From contig NZ_JAJOMC010000008.1 in NCBI RefSeq assembly GCF_021129155.1, positions 1 to 64,000 on the forward strand: 64,000 bases of DNA, written 5' to 3'. Of the stretch, positions 10,701 to 20,219 are shown piece by piece. The notes under the pieces were generated by a model that ran no database searches, was not told the origin of the DNA, and saw only the letters and a program-made list of their open reading frames with translations. Every line of letters starts with the position of its first letter. The first letter of the stretch is position 1. This DNA comes from Arthrobacter sp. AK04 (lineage in GTDB: Bacteria > Actinomycetota > Actinomycetes > Actinomycetales > Micrococcaceae). The position numbers and the translations under genes were made by a program.

Positions 10701-12334
10701 CCCGTACACGCCACTCGACCCCCGGCGTCGGACTCATCTCCCCGCCTCCGCACCACGACATCTACTCCATCGAGGACCTCGCGCAGCTGATTTACGATGC
10801 CAAGCGCGCCAACCCCTCGGCACGGGTGCACGTCAAGCTCGTCTCCGAGGTGGGGATCGGCACCGTTGCCGCCGGTGTCACCAAGGCGAAGGCCGACGTC
10901 GTACTGGTCTCCGGCCATGACGGCGGCACCGGCGCCTCGCCGCTGAACTCGCTCAAGCATGCGGGTGTCCCGTGGGAGCTCGGCCTGGCCGAGACCCAGC
11001 AGACCCTGATGCTCAACGGCCTGCGCGACCGAGTGGTGGTGCAGGTGGACGGCCAGCTCAAGACCGGCCGCGACGTGGTGATCGCCGCGCTGCTGGGCGG
11101 CGAGGAATTCGGCTTCGCCACCGCACCGCTGGTGGTGGAAGGCTGCATCATGATGCGCGTCTGCCACCTGGACACCTGCCCGGTGGGCGTGGCCACGCAG
11201 AACCCGGAACTCCGCGCACGCTTCACCGGCAAGCCCGAGTTCGTGGTCAACTTCTTCGAATTCCTTGCCGAGGAAGTCCGCGAGATCCTGGCCGAGCTGG
11301 GCTTCCGCAGCCTGGAGGAGGCAATCGGCCACGCCGAGGTCCTCGACGCCCGCGACGCCGTCAACCACTGGAAGGCAGACGGCCTGGACCTGGACCCGAT
11401 CCTGCACGGGCTGGAGTTCGACGACGACGCGCCGCTGCGGAACATGACCGGCCAGAACCACGAGCTGGACAAGCACTTCGACCAGCGCCTGATCACTATG
11501 GCCACCGAGGCGCTGACGGACCGCAGCCCGGTCAGGATCGCCGTGGACGTCATCAACACGGACCGCTCGGTGGGCACCATGCTGGGCCACGTTGTCACCA
11601 AGACGTTCGGCACCGATGTCCTGGCCACGGACACGATCGACATCACCCTCAGCGGCACCGCGGGCCAGTCACTGGGCGCCTTCCTGCCCGCAGGCATCAC
11701 CCTGCGGCTGTTCGGCGACTCCAATGACTACGTGGGCAAGGGCCTGTCCGGCGGCCGGATCATCGTCCGCCCGGACCGCACGAACGTCTTCAAGGCGGAG
11801 ACCAACGTGATCGCAGGCAACGTGATCGGTTACGGTGCCACCAGCGGCGAGATGTTCCTGCGCGGCCAGGTGGGTGAACGGTTCCTGGTCCGCAACTCAG
11901 GCGCCACCGCCGTCGTCGAAGGCATCGGCGACCACGGCTGCGAGTACATGACCGGCGGCCAGACGCTGATCATCGGCCGTACCGGACGCAACTTCGGTGC
12001 CGGCATGTCCGGCGGCACCGCCTACGTCCTGGACCTGGACTCAGCCCGGGTCAACAAGGACGCCCTGCAGTCCGGCGAACTCCAGCTCCGCGAGCTGGAC
12101 GCCGAGGACCGCGACATTGTGCACGGCCTGCTGGTCAAGCACGTTGAAGAAACTGATTCCCAGCTGGCGGCGCGCCTCCTCGAGAACTTCGATGACACCG
12201 CCGCCCGCATTACCAAGGTGCTGCCGCGCGACTACGCTGCCGTACTGCAGACCCGTCTTGACGCCATCGAAGAGGGCCTGGACCCCGACGGCGAAGAAGT
12301 GTGGTCCCGAATCCTGGAGGTAACCGGTGGCTGA
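7721..12334 (+). CDS. gltB: Glutamate synthase, large (alpha) subunit
   Basis: Transfers the amide nitrogen of glutamine to 2-oxoglutarate, using NADPH via GltD. The 1537-residue protein has the standard order: N-terminal glutaminase domain with nucleophile Cys45 in [10 protein letters not shown], central domain, FMN-binding TIM barrel with the 3Fe-4S cysteines ([15 protein letters not shown]), then a C-terminal beta-helix domain ([18 protein letters not shown]). ATG 7721 leaves 44 residues before the Cys, which fits a removable propeptide as in E. coli GltB. The frame is open to 7667, but that extension has no ribosome site. The 3' end overlaps gltD by 8 nt. Confidence 0.96.
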   Translation: MTQTLHTPSWSEPDQPETAMSPFKRFAAMPEAAGLYNPEQEKDACGLAIIATLRGEPGYDIVDAALTALRNLEHRGAVGADEGTGDGAGLLMQIPDEFFRAVTEFELPAPGQYVAGTAFLPAEQREADAAKAGIEGLAADEGLTVLGWREVPIVADLVGAMARACMPYFAQPFLASATGEELERNELDSRAWRIRKRAQNKFGVYFPSLSSRTIVYKGMLTTAQLEPFYPDLSDKRFKTKLAIVHSRFSTNTFPSWPLAQPFRTIAHNGEINTVKGNRNWMRARQSQLANPLLGDTPEELYPICTPGASDSASFDEVAELLWLSGRPITHSIMMMIPEAWENHATMDPARRAFYEYHSLLMEPWDGPAAVSFTDGSLVGATLDRNGLRPGRYWITEDGLIIFASEVGVIDVEASKVVKKGRVSPGKMFLVDTEAGRVIDDEEVKAEVAAANPWAEWVKDNLIDLNELPEREHVVHTAASVNIRQRTFGYTTEELKILLGPMARTGAEPLGAMGSDTPVAVLSKRPRLLFDYFVQSFAQVTNPPLDAIREELVTSLTCAIGPNGNLLDTKQVRQPQVQLPFPVINNDQLAKIANIEDADGNRVAMKVRGLYRPEGGENALRARLTEICEQVSGAINRGVQYVVLSDRDSNAQWAPIPSLLLVSAVHHHLLRSANRTKTALVVEAGDVRETHHVAVLIGYGASAVNPYLAMESVEQLIAAGDVTGVTPQDGVYNLIKGLGKGVLKIMSKMGISTVASYTGAQTFEALGLGQELVDEFFAGTHSQLGGVGLDVIAAEVSARHQMAYPEGGIEQPHRPLLGGGEYQWRRDGEPHLFNPETVFRLQHATRERRYDIFKAYTRGVDDQSENLMTLRGLLKFKNERPPVPLEEVEPVSSIVKRFSTGAMSYGSISQEAHETLAIAMNQLGGKSNTGEGGEDVDRLLDPKRRSAVKQIASGRFGVTSLYLTNADDIQIKMAQGAKPGEGGQLMAQKVYPWVARTRHSTPGVGLISPPPHHDIYSIEDLAQLIYDAKRANPSARVHVKLVSEVGIGTVAAGVTKAKADVVLVSGHDGGTGASPLNSLKHAGVPWELGLAETQQTLMLNGLRDRVVVQVDGQLKTGRDVVIAALLGGEEFGFATAPLVVEGCIMMRVCHLDTCPVGVATQNPELRARFTGKPEFVVNFFEFLAEEVREILAELGFRSLEEAIGHAEVLDARDAVNHWKADGLDLDPILHGLEFDDDAPLRNMTGQNHELDKHFDQRLITMATEALTDRSPVRIAVDVINTDRSVGTMLGHVVTKTFGTDVLATDTIDITLSGTAGQSLGAFLPAGITLRLFGDSNDYVGKGLSGGRIIVRPDRTNVFKAETNVIAGNVIGYGATSGEMFLRGQVGERFLVRNSGATAVVEGIGDHGCEYMTGGQTLIIGRTGRNFGAGMSGGTAYVLDLDSARVNKDALQSGELQLRELDAEDRDIVHGLLVKHVEETDSQLAARLLENFDDTAARITKVLPRDYAAVLQTRLDAIEEGLDPDGEEVWSRILEVTGG

Positions 12335-13784
12335 TCCACGCGGATTTTTGAAAGTACGCCAGCGTGAAACCCAGCCGCGCCGTCCCGTTCCCGTCCGCAT
12401 CATGGACTGGAAGGAAGTGTACGAGGCGCAGGAGAAGGGCACCCTGAAGGCCCAGGCCGGCCGCTGCATGGACTGCGGCGTGCCGTTCTGCCACCAGGGC
12501 TGCCCGCTGGGCAACCTCATTCCCGAGTGGAACGACCTCACGTGGCGGGACAAGGGCGAGGAAGCTATTGAGCGCCTCCACGCCACGAACAACTTCCCGG
12601 AGTTCACCGGCCGGCTCTGCCCGGCGCCGTGTGAGGCGTCCTGCGTGTTGGGGATCAACCAGCCTGCGGTCACCATCAAGCAGGTGGAAGTCTCCATCAT
12701 TGACGAAGCCTGGGACAACGGCTGGGTGGAGCCGCTGCCTCCCGCACGCCTGACCGGCAAGACGGTCGCCGTCGTCGGCTCCGGCCCCGCAGGGCTGGCA
12801 GTGGCGCAGCAGCTGACCCGCGTGGGCCACACCGTGGCTGTGTACGAGCGCGACGACAAGATCGGCGGCCTGCTCCGCTACGGCATCCCCGATTTCAAGA
12901 TGGAAAAGGAGCAGGTGGACCGCCGCGTCGAGCAGATGAAGGCCGAAGGCACCCGCTTCCGGACCGGCGTTGCAGTCGGCACGGACGTGACCTGGGAGCA
13001 GCTGCGTCGGCGTTACGACGCTGTTGTTGTCTGCACCGGCGCCACCGTGCCCCGTGATCTGCCCATCCCGGGCCGCGACCTTGAAGGCGTGCACTTCGCC
13101 ATGGACTACCTGGTTCCGGCCAACCGCGCCGTGGCGGGGGAGGCTGTCGAAAACCAGATCCACGCCCAGGGCAAGCATGTGGTGATCCTCGGCGGCGGCG
13201 ACACCGGCGCGGACTGCCTTGGCACCGCACACCGGCATGGTGCAGCTTCGGTGACCACGCTCGCGATCGGCAAGCAGCCGCCGTCGGAACGCGCCGGCCA
13301 CCAGCCGTGGCCGACGTTCCCCACCCTCTTCGAGGTTGCCAGCGCCCACGAGGAAGGCGGAGAGCGCACGTACCTCGCCTCCACCGTGGAGTTCGTGGGC
13401 GAAAACGGCCAGCTGACCGGCGTCAAGGTTGCCGAGACCGAGTTCGTTGACGGCAAGCGCCTGCCCAAGGCCGGAACGGAACGGATCATTCCCGCGGACC
13501 TGGTGTTCCTGTCCCTGGGCTTCACCGGAGCCGAGCCCGCAGGCATCACCGACCAAGTGAAGGCGGAGTTCGACGGCCGCGGCAACGTGTCCCGCGACGG
13601 CTACTACATGACCAACACCGAGGGCGTCTTCGTGGCCGGTGACGCCGGCCGCGGCCAGTCCCTGATCGTGTGGGCCATTGCCGAAGGGCGCGCCGCAGCG
13701 GCAGCCGTGGACAAGTACCTGATGGGCAGCACCATCCTGCCCGCTCCCGTGGCCCCGACGGACCGCGCCATCGCCGTCCTCTAG
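12327..13784 (+). CDS. gltD: Glutamate synthase, small (beta) subunit
   Basis: The FAD/NADPH oxidoreductase partner of GltB. The N-terminal Cys-rich region that binds the 4Fe-4S clusters is clear ([17 protein letters not shown] and CPAPCEASC), followed by the FAD motif [28 protein letters not shown], the NADPH motif [11 protein letters not shown] and the closing FAD motif [13 protein letters not shown]. The GTG start at 12327 has GGAGG at 12316-12320 and lies inside the end of gltB, so synthesis of the two subunits is coupled. The product is 485 residues, the usual length. Confidence 0.96.
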   Translation: MADPRGFLKVRQRETQPRRPVPVRIMDWKEVYEAQEKGTLKAQAGRCMDCGVPFCHQGCPLGNLIPEWNDLTWRDKGEEAIERLHATNNFPEFTGRLCPAPCEASCVLGINQPAVTIKQVEVSIIDEAWDNGWVEPLPPARLTGKTVAVVGSGPAGLAVAQQLTRVGHTVAVYERDDKIGGLLRYGIPDFKMEKEQVDRRVEQMKAEGTRFRTGVAVGTDVTWEQLRRRYDAVVVCTGATVPRDLPIPGRDLEGVHFAMDYLVPANRAVAGEAVENQIHAQGKHVVILGGGDTGADCLGTAHRHGAASVTTLAIGKQPPSERAGHQPWPTFPTLFEVASAHEEGGERTYLASTVEFVGENGQLTGVKVAETEFVDGKRLPKAGTERIIPADLVFLSLGFTGAEPAGITDQVKAEFDGRGNVSRDGYYMTNTEGVFVAGDAGRGQSLIVWAIAEGRAAAAAVDKYLMGSTILPAPVAPTDRAIAVL

Positions 13785-13849
13785 CGATGCAACGGAGGGT
13801 TCACCTCCGCGACAACTTAACCAATGCAAGAGACCAATAGGGTAGGTAT

Positions 13850-15340
13850 ATGAGACGCGCAAAAATTGTGGCCACGTTCGGCCCGGCCATCGCCAGCTAC
13901 GAAAACACTCTCGCGGTGCTGGAAGCCGGTGTTGACGTTGCCCGCATGAACATGAGCCACGGCGACTACTCCGTGCACGACAACACCTACGAGAACGTCC
14001 GCAAGGCCGCCGCGGACCTGGGCAAGGCCGTGGCCATCATGGCTGACCTGCAGGGTCCCAAGATCCGCCTGGGCCGTTTTGTTGACGGTCCGCACGCCCT
14101 CGCCGTTGGTGACACCTTCACCATCACCACCGAAGACGTTCCGGGCACCAAGGACATCTGCTCCACCACGCTGAAGAGCCTCACCGAGGACGTCAACGTG
14201 GGTGACGCCCTGCTGATCGACGACGGCAAGGTGGCCCTGCGTGCCACGGCTGTGGACAACGTCAAGGTTGTCGCCGAGGTGACCGTGGGCGGCATGGTGT
14301 CCAACAACAAGGGCATCAACCTTCCCGGCGTGGCCGTCAACGTGCCCGCGCTAAGCGAAAAGGACGAGGACGACCTCCGCTGGGCCATGCGCCGCGGGGT
14401 TGACCTGGTGGCCCTGTCCTTCGTCCGCGATGCCTCCGACATCGTCCGCGTGCACGAGATCATGGACGAGGAAGGCCGCCGCGTTCCGGTCATCGCCAAG
14501 ATCGAGAAGCCGCAGGCCGTGGAACAGCTGCCCGAGATCATCGACGCGTTTGACGCCATCATGGTGGCCCGTGGCGACCTCGGCGTGGAGCTTCCGCTGG
14601 AGGAAGTGCCGATCGTCCAGAAGCGCGCCATTGAACTGGCCCGCCGCTGGGCCAAGCCGGTCATCGTGGCAACCCAGGTCCTGGAATCCATGATCGACAA
14701 CCCGCGCCCCACCCGTGCAGAGGCCTCCGACTGCGCCAACGCCGTCCTCGACGGTGCCGACGCCGTCATGCTCTCCGGCGAGACCAGCGTGGGCAAGTAC
14801 CCCATCGAGACCGTCAAGGTCATGGCCCGGATCATCGAGTCCACTGAGGTCCATGGCCTTGAGCGCGTTCCTCCGCTGGGCACCAAGCCCAAGACCCGTG
14901 GCGGCGCCATCACCCGTGCCGCCGTCGAAATCGCCGACCAGCTGGACGCAAAGTACATCTGTGCTTTCACCCAGTCCGGTGACTCCGCACGCCGCCTGTC
15001 CCGCCTCCGTCCCATCAAGCCGGTCTTCGCTTTCACTCCTGTGGAGCAGGTCTGGAACCAGCTGGCGCTGACCTGGGGCATCCAGCCGGTCCTGGTCCAG
15101 ATGGTGGACCACACCGATGAGATGACCGCACAGGTTGACCGCAGCCTCATGGAGATGAACCTCGTGGAAGACGGTGACCTGGTGGTTATTGCCGCCGGTT
15201 CCCCTCCCGGAAAAGCCGGCTCCACCAACTCGCTGAAGGTGCACAAGGTGGGCGACCTCGCCGACTCCACCCGCGTTGGCGAAGCGACCAGCAACAAGGA
15301 AAAGCTCGGCCCCTGGCCGGAAAAGAAGAAGAAGGCCTAG
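13850..15340 (+). CDS. pyk: Pyruvate kinase
   Basis: The last glycolytic enzyme: phosphoenolpyruvate plus ADP to pyruvate plus ATP. The N-terminus RRAKIVATFGPA, the substrate and Mg-binding segments (MADLQGPKIRLG, IAKIEKPQAVEQL, MVARGDLGVE) and the C-terminal allosteric domain (CAFTQSGDSARRLS) are all intact in 496 residues. The ribosome site is weak (purine-rich GGGTAGG before ATG 13850). It is closed by a strong terminator at 15356-15389. Confidence 0.96.
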   Translation: MRRAKIVATFGPAIASYENTLAVLEAGVDVARMNMSHGDYSVHDNTYENVRKAAADLGKAVAIMADLQGPKIRLGRFVDGPHALAVGDTFTITTEDVPGTKDICSTTLKSLTEDVNVGDALLIDDGKVALRATAVDNVKVVAEVTVGGMVSNNKGINLPGVAVNVPALSEKDEDDLRWAMRRGVDLVALSFVRDASDIVRVHEIMDEEGRRVPVIAKIEKPQAVEQLPEIIDAFDAIMVARGDLGVELPLEEVPIVQKRAIELARRWAKPVIVATQVLESMIDNPRPTRAEASDCANAVLDGADAVMLSGETSVGKYPIETVKVMARIIESTEVHGLERVPPLGTKPKTRGGAITRAAVEIADQLDAKYICAFTQSGDSARRLSRLRPIKPVFAFTPVEQVWNQLALTWGIQPVLVQMVDHTDEMTAQVDRSLMEMNLVEDGDLVVIAAGSPPGKAGSTNSLKVHKVGDLADSTRVGEATSNKEKLGPWPEKKKKA

Positions 15341-15355
15341 GCTTTCGGATTACGC

Positions 15356-15389
15356 AAAAGGACCCCTGCCGGCCGGCGGGGGTCCTTTT
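15356..15389 (+). terminator. Rho-independent terminator of pyk
   Basis: AAAAGGACCCC (15356-15366) pairs with GGGGTCCTTTT (15379-15389), enclosing an inner GCCGG/CCGGC stem and ending in TTTT. It lies 16 bp after the pyk stop. Confidence 0.85.
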
Positions 15390-15403
15390 CGTTGTGGTCT
15401 GCT

Positions 15404-15437
15404 GGTTGGGCCTGCCGTATTTTAGGCAGGCCCAACC
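15404..15437 (-). terminator. Perfect 13-bp hairpin between converging pyk and response regulator
   Basis: GGTTGGGCCTGCC (15404-15416) pairs fully with GGCAGGCCCAACC (15425-15437) around an 8-nt A/T-rich loop. It sits 9 bp beyond the minus-strand stop, so it most likely ends the response regulator transcript. No U-run follows on that strand. Confidence 0.6.
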
Positions 15438-15445
15438 GGGCGGAA

Positions 15446-16051
15446 CTAGTTGACCTGGTTGATGATGGTCTCAGCCACTTCGCGCATGCTGAGGCGGCGG
15501 TCCATGGAGGTTTTCTGGATCCAGCGGAAGGCTTCGGGTTCCGTGAGGCCCATCTTGGTGGTGAGCAGGCTCTTGGCACGCTCCACGAGCTTGCGGGTGG
15601 CGAACTGCTCCTGGAGGTCGGAGACTTCGCTTTCGAGGGCCTTGATTTCCTCGTGGCGGGAGAGTGCGATCTCCAGGGCCGGGATGAGGTCTGCGGGAGT
15701 GAACGGCTTCACCACGTACGCCATGGCACCGGCGTCGCGGGCGCGCTCCACGAGTTCCTTCTGGCTGAATGCGGTCAGCAGCACCACGGGGGCGATGCGG
15801 GCCTTGACGATCTTCTCCGCGGCCGAGATGCCGTCCATAACGGGCATCTTGACGTCCATCAGGACGAGGTCCGGCTTCAGTTCCTCTGCGAGCTGGACGG
15901 CCTTCTCGCCGTTGTCCGCCTCGCCCACAACGTCATAGCCTTCGCCGCGCAGGATTTCGATGATGTCGAGGCGGATGAGGGTTTCATCCTCGGCCACAAT
16001 GACGCGGCGCGCCGGCTGGGACGTGGGCTTTGACTCCGTCTGTTCAGTCAC
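15446..16051 (-). CDS. pdtaR: ANTAR-domain response regulator, PdtaR-like
   Basis: A two-domain regulator of 201 residues. Residues 15-135 form a receiver domain (acidic VAEDE, phosphoacceptor in DLVLMDVKMPVMDG, LLTAF, and KPF). A coiled linker with EEIKALESEVSDLQEQ leads to a C-terminal ANTAR RNA-binding domain (about 140-200: RKLVERAKSLLTTKMGLTE). ANTAR proteins bind paired hairpins in nascent RNA and prevent termination. The Mycobacterium orthologue, Rv1626/PdtaR, also lies shortly after pykA. The GTG start is preceded by GGAG at good spacing. The cognate kinase is not in this window. Confidence 0.88.
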   Translation of the reverse strand: MTEQTESKPTSQPARRVIVAEDETLIRLDIIEILRGEGYDVVGEADNGEKAVQLAEELKPDLVLMDVKMPVMDGISAAEKIVKARIAPVVLLTAFSQKELVERARDAGAMAYVVKPFTPADLIPALEIALSRHEEIKALESEVSDLQEQFATRKLVERAKSLLTTKMGLTEPEAFRWIQKTSMDRRLSMREVAETIINQVN

Positions 16052-16254
16052 GGGATCTCCTTGGAAAGGTACGGCGGGGACATCACTATCTTAGGTGCGC
16101 CCGGTCCTGTACATGATCTGCATGGTCGGTTGCGGCGTCGGCGGCGCGATTCTGGAATTCAGCCTATCTGGCTGTAGAGTAATTCCGCGTACGTGAAGCG
16201 ATCGCGTTGCTCACAATCAGCTGTGGGCGTACCGGTTTGCTTTGTGTATTCCGC

Positions 16255-16336
16255 GCCCGAGTGGCGGAATTGGCAGACGCGCCGCACTCAAAATGCGGTA
16301 TCGAAAGGTGTGTGGGTTCGAGTCCCACCTCGGGCA
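16255..16336 (+). tRNA. tRNA-Leu (anticodon CAA)
   Basis: The cloverleaf can be folded by eye: acceptor GCCCGAG (16255-16261) with CTCGGGC (16329-16335); D arm GCG/CGC; anticodon stem CCGCA/TGCGG around loop CTCAAAA, giving anticodon CAA; a long variable arm; T arm GTGGG-TTCGAGT-CCCAC. The discriminator is A and CCA is not encoded. An integrase gene follows at once, so the 3' half of this gene is probably the attB/attL core of the integrated element. Confidence 0.95.
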
Positions 16337-16374
16337 CAGTGTTTCCGCAGGTCAGGCAGCTGTTTTATCTTTGG

Positions 16375-16404
16375 GTGTTGACAAAACCGCCCAAAGTGTT
16401 GACA
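16375..16404. repeat. Two direct copies of GTGTTGACA, 21 bp apart
   Basis: GTGTTGACA occurs at 16375-16383 and again at 16396-16404, exactly two helical turns apart, between the tRNA end and the integrase start. They could be arm-type sites for the integrase or excisionase, or -35 elements (TTGACA), but no good -10 follows at normal spacing. Confidence 0.4.
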
Positions 16405-16422
16405 GCGGCGTACCGTTTTTGT

Positions 16423-17553
16423 GTGGCAAGCATTCGAAAACGCACCAAAAAGGACGGCTCATCGTCCTACATGGTGTTGTGGCGGGACCCGAAGAGCCGC
16501 GAGCAGCAGGGCCTGACAGTTGCCACGATCGTCGAAGCTGAGACCCTGAAGAGGCTTCTCGACGCCAACGGCCAGTCGTTCGAAATCGCGCAGCATGCCA
16601 TGCTCTCCAACGAGAAGCGCACACCCACCGTTGCTGAAGTCATTCAGGAGCACATCGACCTGCTGATCCGCCCGTCGAGCGGAACTACGAAGACGTACCA
16701 GACGATGCTGGACCTGCATATCCGGAACGTCATCGGCCACGTGCCCGTGGACAAACTCGATTACCGGCTGATTGCGCACTGGGTGAAGTCGATGATGGCG
16801 AAGGGCAAAGCCCCGAAGACTATCCACAACGTGCATGGCCTGATCTCGGCAGCCATGAATACGGCGGAGATGCTCGGCTACATCACGCGGAACCCCTGCC
16901 GTGGGGTGCAGCTACCGGGCGTTGAGAAGGCCGAGGACGAGGCGATGTTCCTCACCCATGCGGAGTTCAGCCTCATCATGGAGGGGATGGGGGAGCGGTA
17001 CAAGGCCTTCACCAACTTCCTGGTCATGACCGGTACCCGTTTCGGGGAGGCCACCGCCCTAACTGTCGCTGACGTCGACCTGCTTTCGAAACCGCCTACG
17101 GCCCGGATCAACAAGGCATGGAAGCGGGACGGCCAGAACCAGTTCTACATTGGGGCGACGAAGACGGGTGCTGGTAAGCGCACCATCGGACTGAACCCCG
17201 CGCTGGTGGAGCTGCTGATTCCGCTGGTGGCAAGCAGGCCAGGAAGAGAGCTTGTGTTCACGACCCCCAAGGGCGACCGAATTATTCACAAGCTCTACTG
17301 GCATCACTACTGGGTTCCTGCCGTTCGCACCGCCCAAGCGATGGGGCTGACGAAAAATCCACGAATTCACGACCTCCGCCACACGCACGCATCCTGGCTG
17401 ATCCAGGACGGCGTGCCCTTGTTCACCATCTCGCGCCGGCTGGGGCATGCCTCTACCAGAACTACCGAGCAGGTCTACGGGCACTTGATGCCGGAGGCGC
17501 TGCAGGCCGGCGCTGACGCCACCGAGCGTTCGGTGACAGCTTTCCTCCGGTGA
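16423..17553 (+). CDS. int: Tyrosine site-specific integrase
   Basis: Cuts and joins DNA at the attachment sites via a 3'-phosphotyrosine. The 376-residue protein has an N-terminal AP2-like arm-binding segment (SIRKRTKKDGSSSYMVLW), a SAM-like core-binding domain (about 70-170) and a catalytic domain with Arg206 (GTRFGE), His316/Arg319 (HDLRHTHA), His342 (LGHAS) and nucleophile Tyr352, so it should be active. I chose GTG 16423, where integrase similarity begins; the frame is open upstream through the tRNA, but that translation is only the tRNA read as protein. In-frame GTG codons at 16375 and 16402 are alternatives. Confidence 0.93.
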   Translation: MASIRKRTKKDGSSSYMVLWRDPKSREQQGLTVATIVEAETLKRLLDANGQSFEIAQHAMLSNEKRTPTVAEVIQEHIDLLIRPSSGTTKTYQTMLDLHIRNVIGHVPVDKLDYRLIAHWVKSMMAKGKAPKTIHNVHGLISAAMNTAEMLGYITRNPCRGVQLPGVEKAEDEAMFLTHAEFSLIMEGMGERYKAFTNFLVMTGTRFGEATALTVADVDLLSKPPTARINKAWKRDGQNQFYIGATKTGAGKRTIGLNPALVELLIPLVASRPGRELVFTTPKGDRIIHKLYWHHYWVPAVRTAQAMGLTKNPRIHDLRHTHASWLIQDGVPLFTISRRLGHASTRTTEQVYGHLMPEALQAGADATERSVTAFLR

Positions 17554-17655
17554 CGGTTGGTTGAAGGGATGCCTTGGCTTCCTCTGGTCATGTCGGAGGG
17601 ACAGCGTGGCGTCCATGGAAGTAGCAAATAGGCTCTCTTCTTGATGGAGGTTTCT

Positions 17656-17927
17656 ATGGAGATTGAATTCTTCGAACCCGCCGAAGCGGCCGCCCTCAGC
17701 GATGCACCGAGTCATGGCTGCGTGACGGCGCCACTAGCGGACGTTTCCCCCATGCGTGCTGGGGAAAGGGAAAGATCATCTTCACCTCCGAACACATCCT
17801 GGAAATTGCGAAGTTGAGTGAGATCCTTCCTGACGCCACTGTTCCCTCGCACTCACCAAGCCAACCGGTGACGAAGGAACGACTCATCGGTACCCGCTCG
17901 AAAGTCCGACTGGCCTCCGCGAACTGA
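17656..17927 (+). pseudogene. Frameshifted excisionase / HTH DNA-binding gene
   Basis: From ATG 17656, preceded by GGAGG, the frame reads MEIEFFEPAEAAALSD, then loses sense. About 50 bases in, another frame continues with SWLRDGATSGRFPHACWGK and KIIFTSEHILEIAKL, running to a stop at 17925-17927. Joined, these give about 90 residues matching the winged-helix fold of AlpA/Xis-like proteins. A single-base loss near 17704 restores continuity. It lies just after the integrase, where an excisionase is expected. It may be a real frameshift, a sequencing error, or programmed frameshifting; I favour mutation. Confidence 0.6.
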
Positions 17928-17978
17928 ACTCAGAGCACGTTTCCCGTCCGGGCAACGGCCCGAACAGTTAGCCGACGA

Positions 17979-18155
17979 GTGGCAAACTCGGTCGACTTCG
18001 TGTGGATCGACGACGTGCTGGGGCCGGACGCCGGTGCGTGGGCGCACTCGTATAGGCAGCCGGTGCTGTTGGAGAAGCCGGTGCCGGAACAGGGCCTGTC
18101 GGAAGCTCATGTCGTGGCGGTCGAGGTCTTCGTTGATGGCGGCGCCGGAGCCTGA
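17979..18155 (+). CDS. Possible small protein, unknown
   Basis: A 58-codon frame from GTG 17979 with native-looking composition (NSVDFVWIDDVLGPDAG). No ribosome site and no recognised family. It could be a gene remnant. It fills most of the gap between the excisionase relic and the CoiA-like gene. Confidence 0.25.
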   Translation: MANSVDFVWIDDVLGPDAGAWAHSYRQPVLLEKPVPEQGLSEAHVVAVEVFVDGGAGA

Positions 18156-18203
18156 ACGGTAGATTGGCGGCCAGGTGATACTGACCGGAGTGGGGGATCT
18201 TCG

Positions 18204-19775
18204 TTGCAGTTAGTGGCGTACATAAACGGTGAGCGCTTCGACGCGACCGAGATAGCTCACGTGCCGTGGCGCGCCTTGGTCAATCGTCCGGACTACGAAG
18301 ACCTCCTCCTGGTTGAGTGCGGACTGCGGGCCAAGCGCGTGACGTCTAACCGTGGCCTGCAGTTTTTCGCTCACTACCCGTCAGTGGGCTGCCTCATCGA
18401 GCACAAGTCTGAGTCGGCCCAGCACCTGGCCATGAAGCAGGCACTCAAGGACAGGATCAACGCGGCCCCAGGCTGGAGCGGCGAGGTGGAGGTCGCTCAT
18501 CGGGAACGGGCCTGGACCGCCGACGTCATGGCCACCCACACGAGCGGCCGGCGTCTGGCGTTCGAAGTTCAGCTGTCCCAGCAGACCGAAGAAGAGTACG
18601 TCCGCCGGTCCCAGCGCTACGCGGATGACCGTATTGGGCCCGTCTGGGTTGTGCCCGAGAACTTCGATTGGTTCCGGGTGAAGCTGCCGATGATCGTGAC
18701 GGGTTTCGGGAAGACCAGCGCATTGCCTGGGGTGCCGGCTGACCTCATGGGTTGGATCGCGGAACGGCCGCTGACGGGGACCATGGCCAAGCTTGGGGCG
18801 ATGGTGGACGCCGTCCTGCATCCATCATTCCAGTGGCCGCACGGGACGCCGCGGCACCAGTTGGACGAGTTCGAACGTCTGGACCGGGAGCAGGCAGAGC
18901 GCGAGGCAGCCGCCCAAATGGAAGCACCCCGGCTGGCAGAGGAGAAGCGTCTCGCCGATGAGGCAGGCGCCCTCGTCGCAGCTGAGCGGGTTGAGCGGTT
19001 CGTTGCCTCGGCGACAGCACCAGGCCATGCCGACGTGCGGCCGATCCCCGCTGGGATCAAAATCTGGGCCAGTGAAGTCCGCTGCCTGCGGGAAGGTCAT
19101 CCCATGCTGATCTGGCGGTTGACTGAACCGGGCCAGCCGAATGCCGCCGAGCGGCAGTGGATGCCGGGGCCGGAGAACTTTGCCAACATCCGTGCCCGCG
19201 TCGACAACTGGTTGGCGGCGGCCGGGAGTGCGCTGGCAAAGGCAGGCATCCACGGCCTCAAGGGCTCCGGACATCGCCGGGCTTTCACCTGCCCGGAATG
19301 CAAGGACGTCATCAGCGGCAGATGGGTGACGGCGCTCCCGCTGGCCAAGTGGTCTGTCATCGCCGAAGGCAGCACCACACGGGAGGATGCCCGCGAAGTG
19401 CTGTCCCGCAGGCCGCCCCTTTCAGCTCCGGTGCCCACCAAGCCCCAAGCAGAAGCACGCGCTCTGCGGGTGGCGCCGGTATCGCGGCCGGCGAGCATTC
19501 AAACCGGAGACCCAGACTTCATCGGTCCGCGGCCCTGGGCCGTCTGGATGTCTGAGGCCAGGGAAGCAGACGAGCTCGCTGCACGTCTGGCGGCGAAGGA
19601 TGCCAGGGCGGCACGACTGCGGGCGATCAGTGAGAACCCACGCTACATTGGCAGTCCCAACGGGTTCCGGTTTCAGTGCAGCGACTGCGGAGGTATCTTC
19701 GAGGACGACAACGAGGGCATCCACGCGGACTCACGTTGTCTGGAGCGCGGCCCCAGATCATCCGGTTGGCGGTGA
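18204..19775 (+). CDS. CoiA-like nuclease with C-terminal zinc fingers
   Basis: The first 180 residues resemble the competence protein CoiA family, a PD-(D/E)xK-type nuclease fold: IEHKSESAQHLAMKQAL, RAWTADVMATHTSGRRLAFEVQLSQ and RSQRYADDR fit the pattern H..K, AD and (A/F)EVQ. A long Glu/Ala-rich helix (about 230-280) follows. The C-terminal half carries two Cys pairs (CPECKD and CSDCGG, plus a later Cys), probably zinc-binding. TTG 18204 was used as start because a G-rich site lies 8 nt upstream; GTG 18213 is an alternative. CoiA-like proteins also occur in mobile elements and defence islands. Activity here is unproven. Confidence 0.65.
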   Translation: MQLVAYINGERFDATEIAHVPWRALVNRPDYEDLLLVECGLRAKRVTSNRGLQFFAHYPSVGCLIEHKSESAQHLAMKQALKDRINAAPGWSGEVEVAHRERAWTADVMATHTSGRRLAFEVQLSQQTEEEYVRRSQRYADDRIGPVWVVPENFDWFRVKLPMIVTGFGKTSALPGVPADLMGWIAERPLTGTMAKLGAMVDAVLHPSFQWPHGTPRHQLDEFERLDREQAEREAAAQMEAPRLAEEKRLADEAGALVAAERVERFVASATAPGHADVRPIPAGIKIWASEVRCLREGHPMLIWRLTEPGQPNAAERQWMPGPENFANIRARVDNWLAAAGSALAKAGIHGLKGSGHRRAFTCPECKDVISGRWVTALPLAKWSVIAEGSTTREDAREVLSRRPPLSAPVPTKPQAEARALRVAPVSRPASIQTGDPDFIGPRPWAVWMSEAREADELAARLAAKDARAARLRAISENPRYIGSPNGFRFQCSDCGGIFEDDNEGIHADSRCLERGPRSSGWR

Positions 19776-19797
19776 GCGGCCAGTACTCTTCCTGGTG

Positions 19798-20028
19798 TTA
19801 GAGAGGTTCCCCGCAACTCATGCAGGTGTCCTCGCCCTCTTCGTAAATGGCACCGCAGCAATACTTGGTGCCCGAGTCGTCCGAGTCATAGCACTCTTCG
19901 CACTGACCCGACTGCATTTCATTCTCGTCAACGTCTCCGCCGCACGAGTCACAGGTCAGAGTCGTCCCATCGTCACCCGCGTCTGAACTGCCAGCGAACG
20001 CATTGAGCAAGCTACTGAAAATACCCAC
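19798..20028 (-). CDS. Small acidic zinc-ribbon protein
   Basis: A 76-residue protein with four Cys clusters (CDSC, CEEC, CC, CMSC) in a very acidic sequence, so two zinc sites are likely. The N-terminus MGIFSSLLNAFAG is a short amphipathic helix. AGGAGA lies at good distance before ATG 20028. It is convergent with the CoiA-like gene. Function unknown; it could be an adaptor or antirestriction-type protein, but there is no direct evidence. Confidence 0.7.
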   Translation of the reverse strand: MGIFSSLLNAFAGSSDAGDDGTTLTCDSCGGDVDENEMQSGQCEECYDSDDSGTKYCCGAIYEEGEDTCMSCGEPL

Positions 20029-20219
20029 ATCTCTCCTTCAACGTTGCAGCGGTACCCGCCCCAAGCCAGCTGGGAAAGCAACGCCAAGGGCCCCCGTGAT
20101 AGTGGGTCAGAAGTATCCTACGTGCATTCGCTGCTCCGGTTCGCAGCTAAGGAGCAAAGACCTAGCCCAAAGTACTCCTCCAGTGTGACGACCCCACGAG
20201 AGGCCATGGAGGTGGCGGC

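Noticed and set aside
12210..13862. 550-codon open frame opposite gltD
   Set aside because: Antisense artefact; gltD motifs are complete on the plus strand.
16207..16422. In-frame upstream extension of the integrase across the tRNA
   Set aside because: Its translation (RVAELADAPHSKCGIERCVG) is the well-known artefact of reading a tRNA-Leu gene as protein; integrase similarity starts at 16423.
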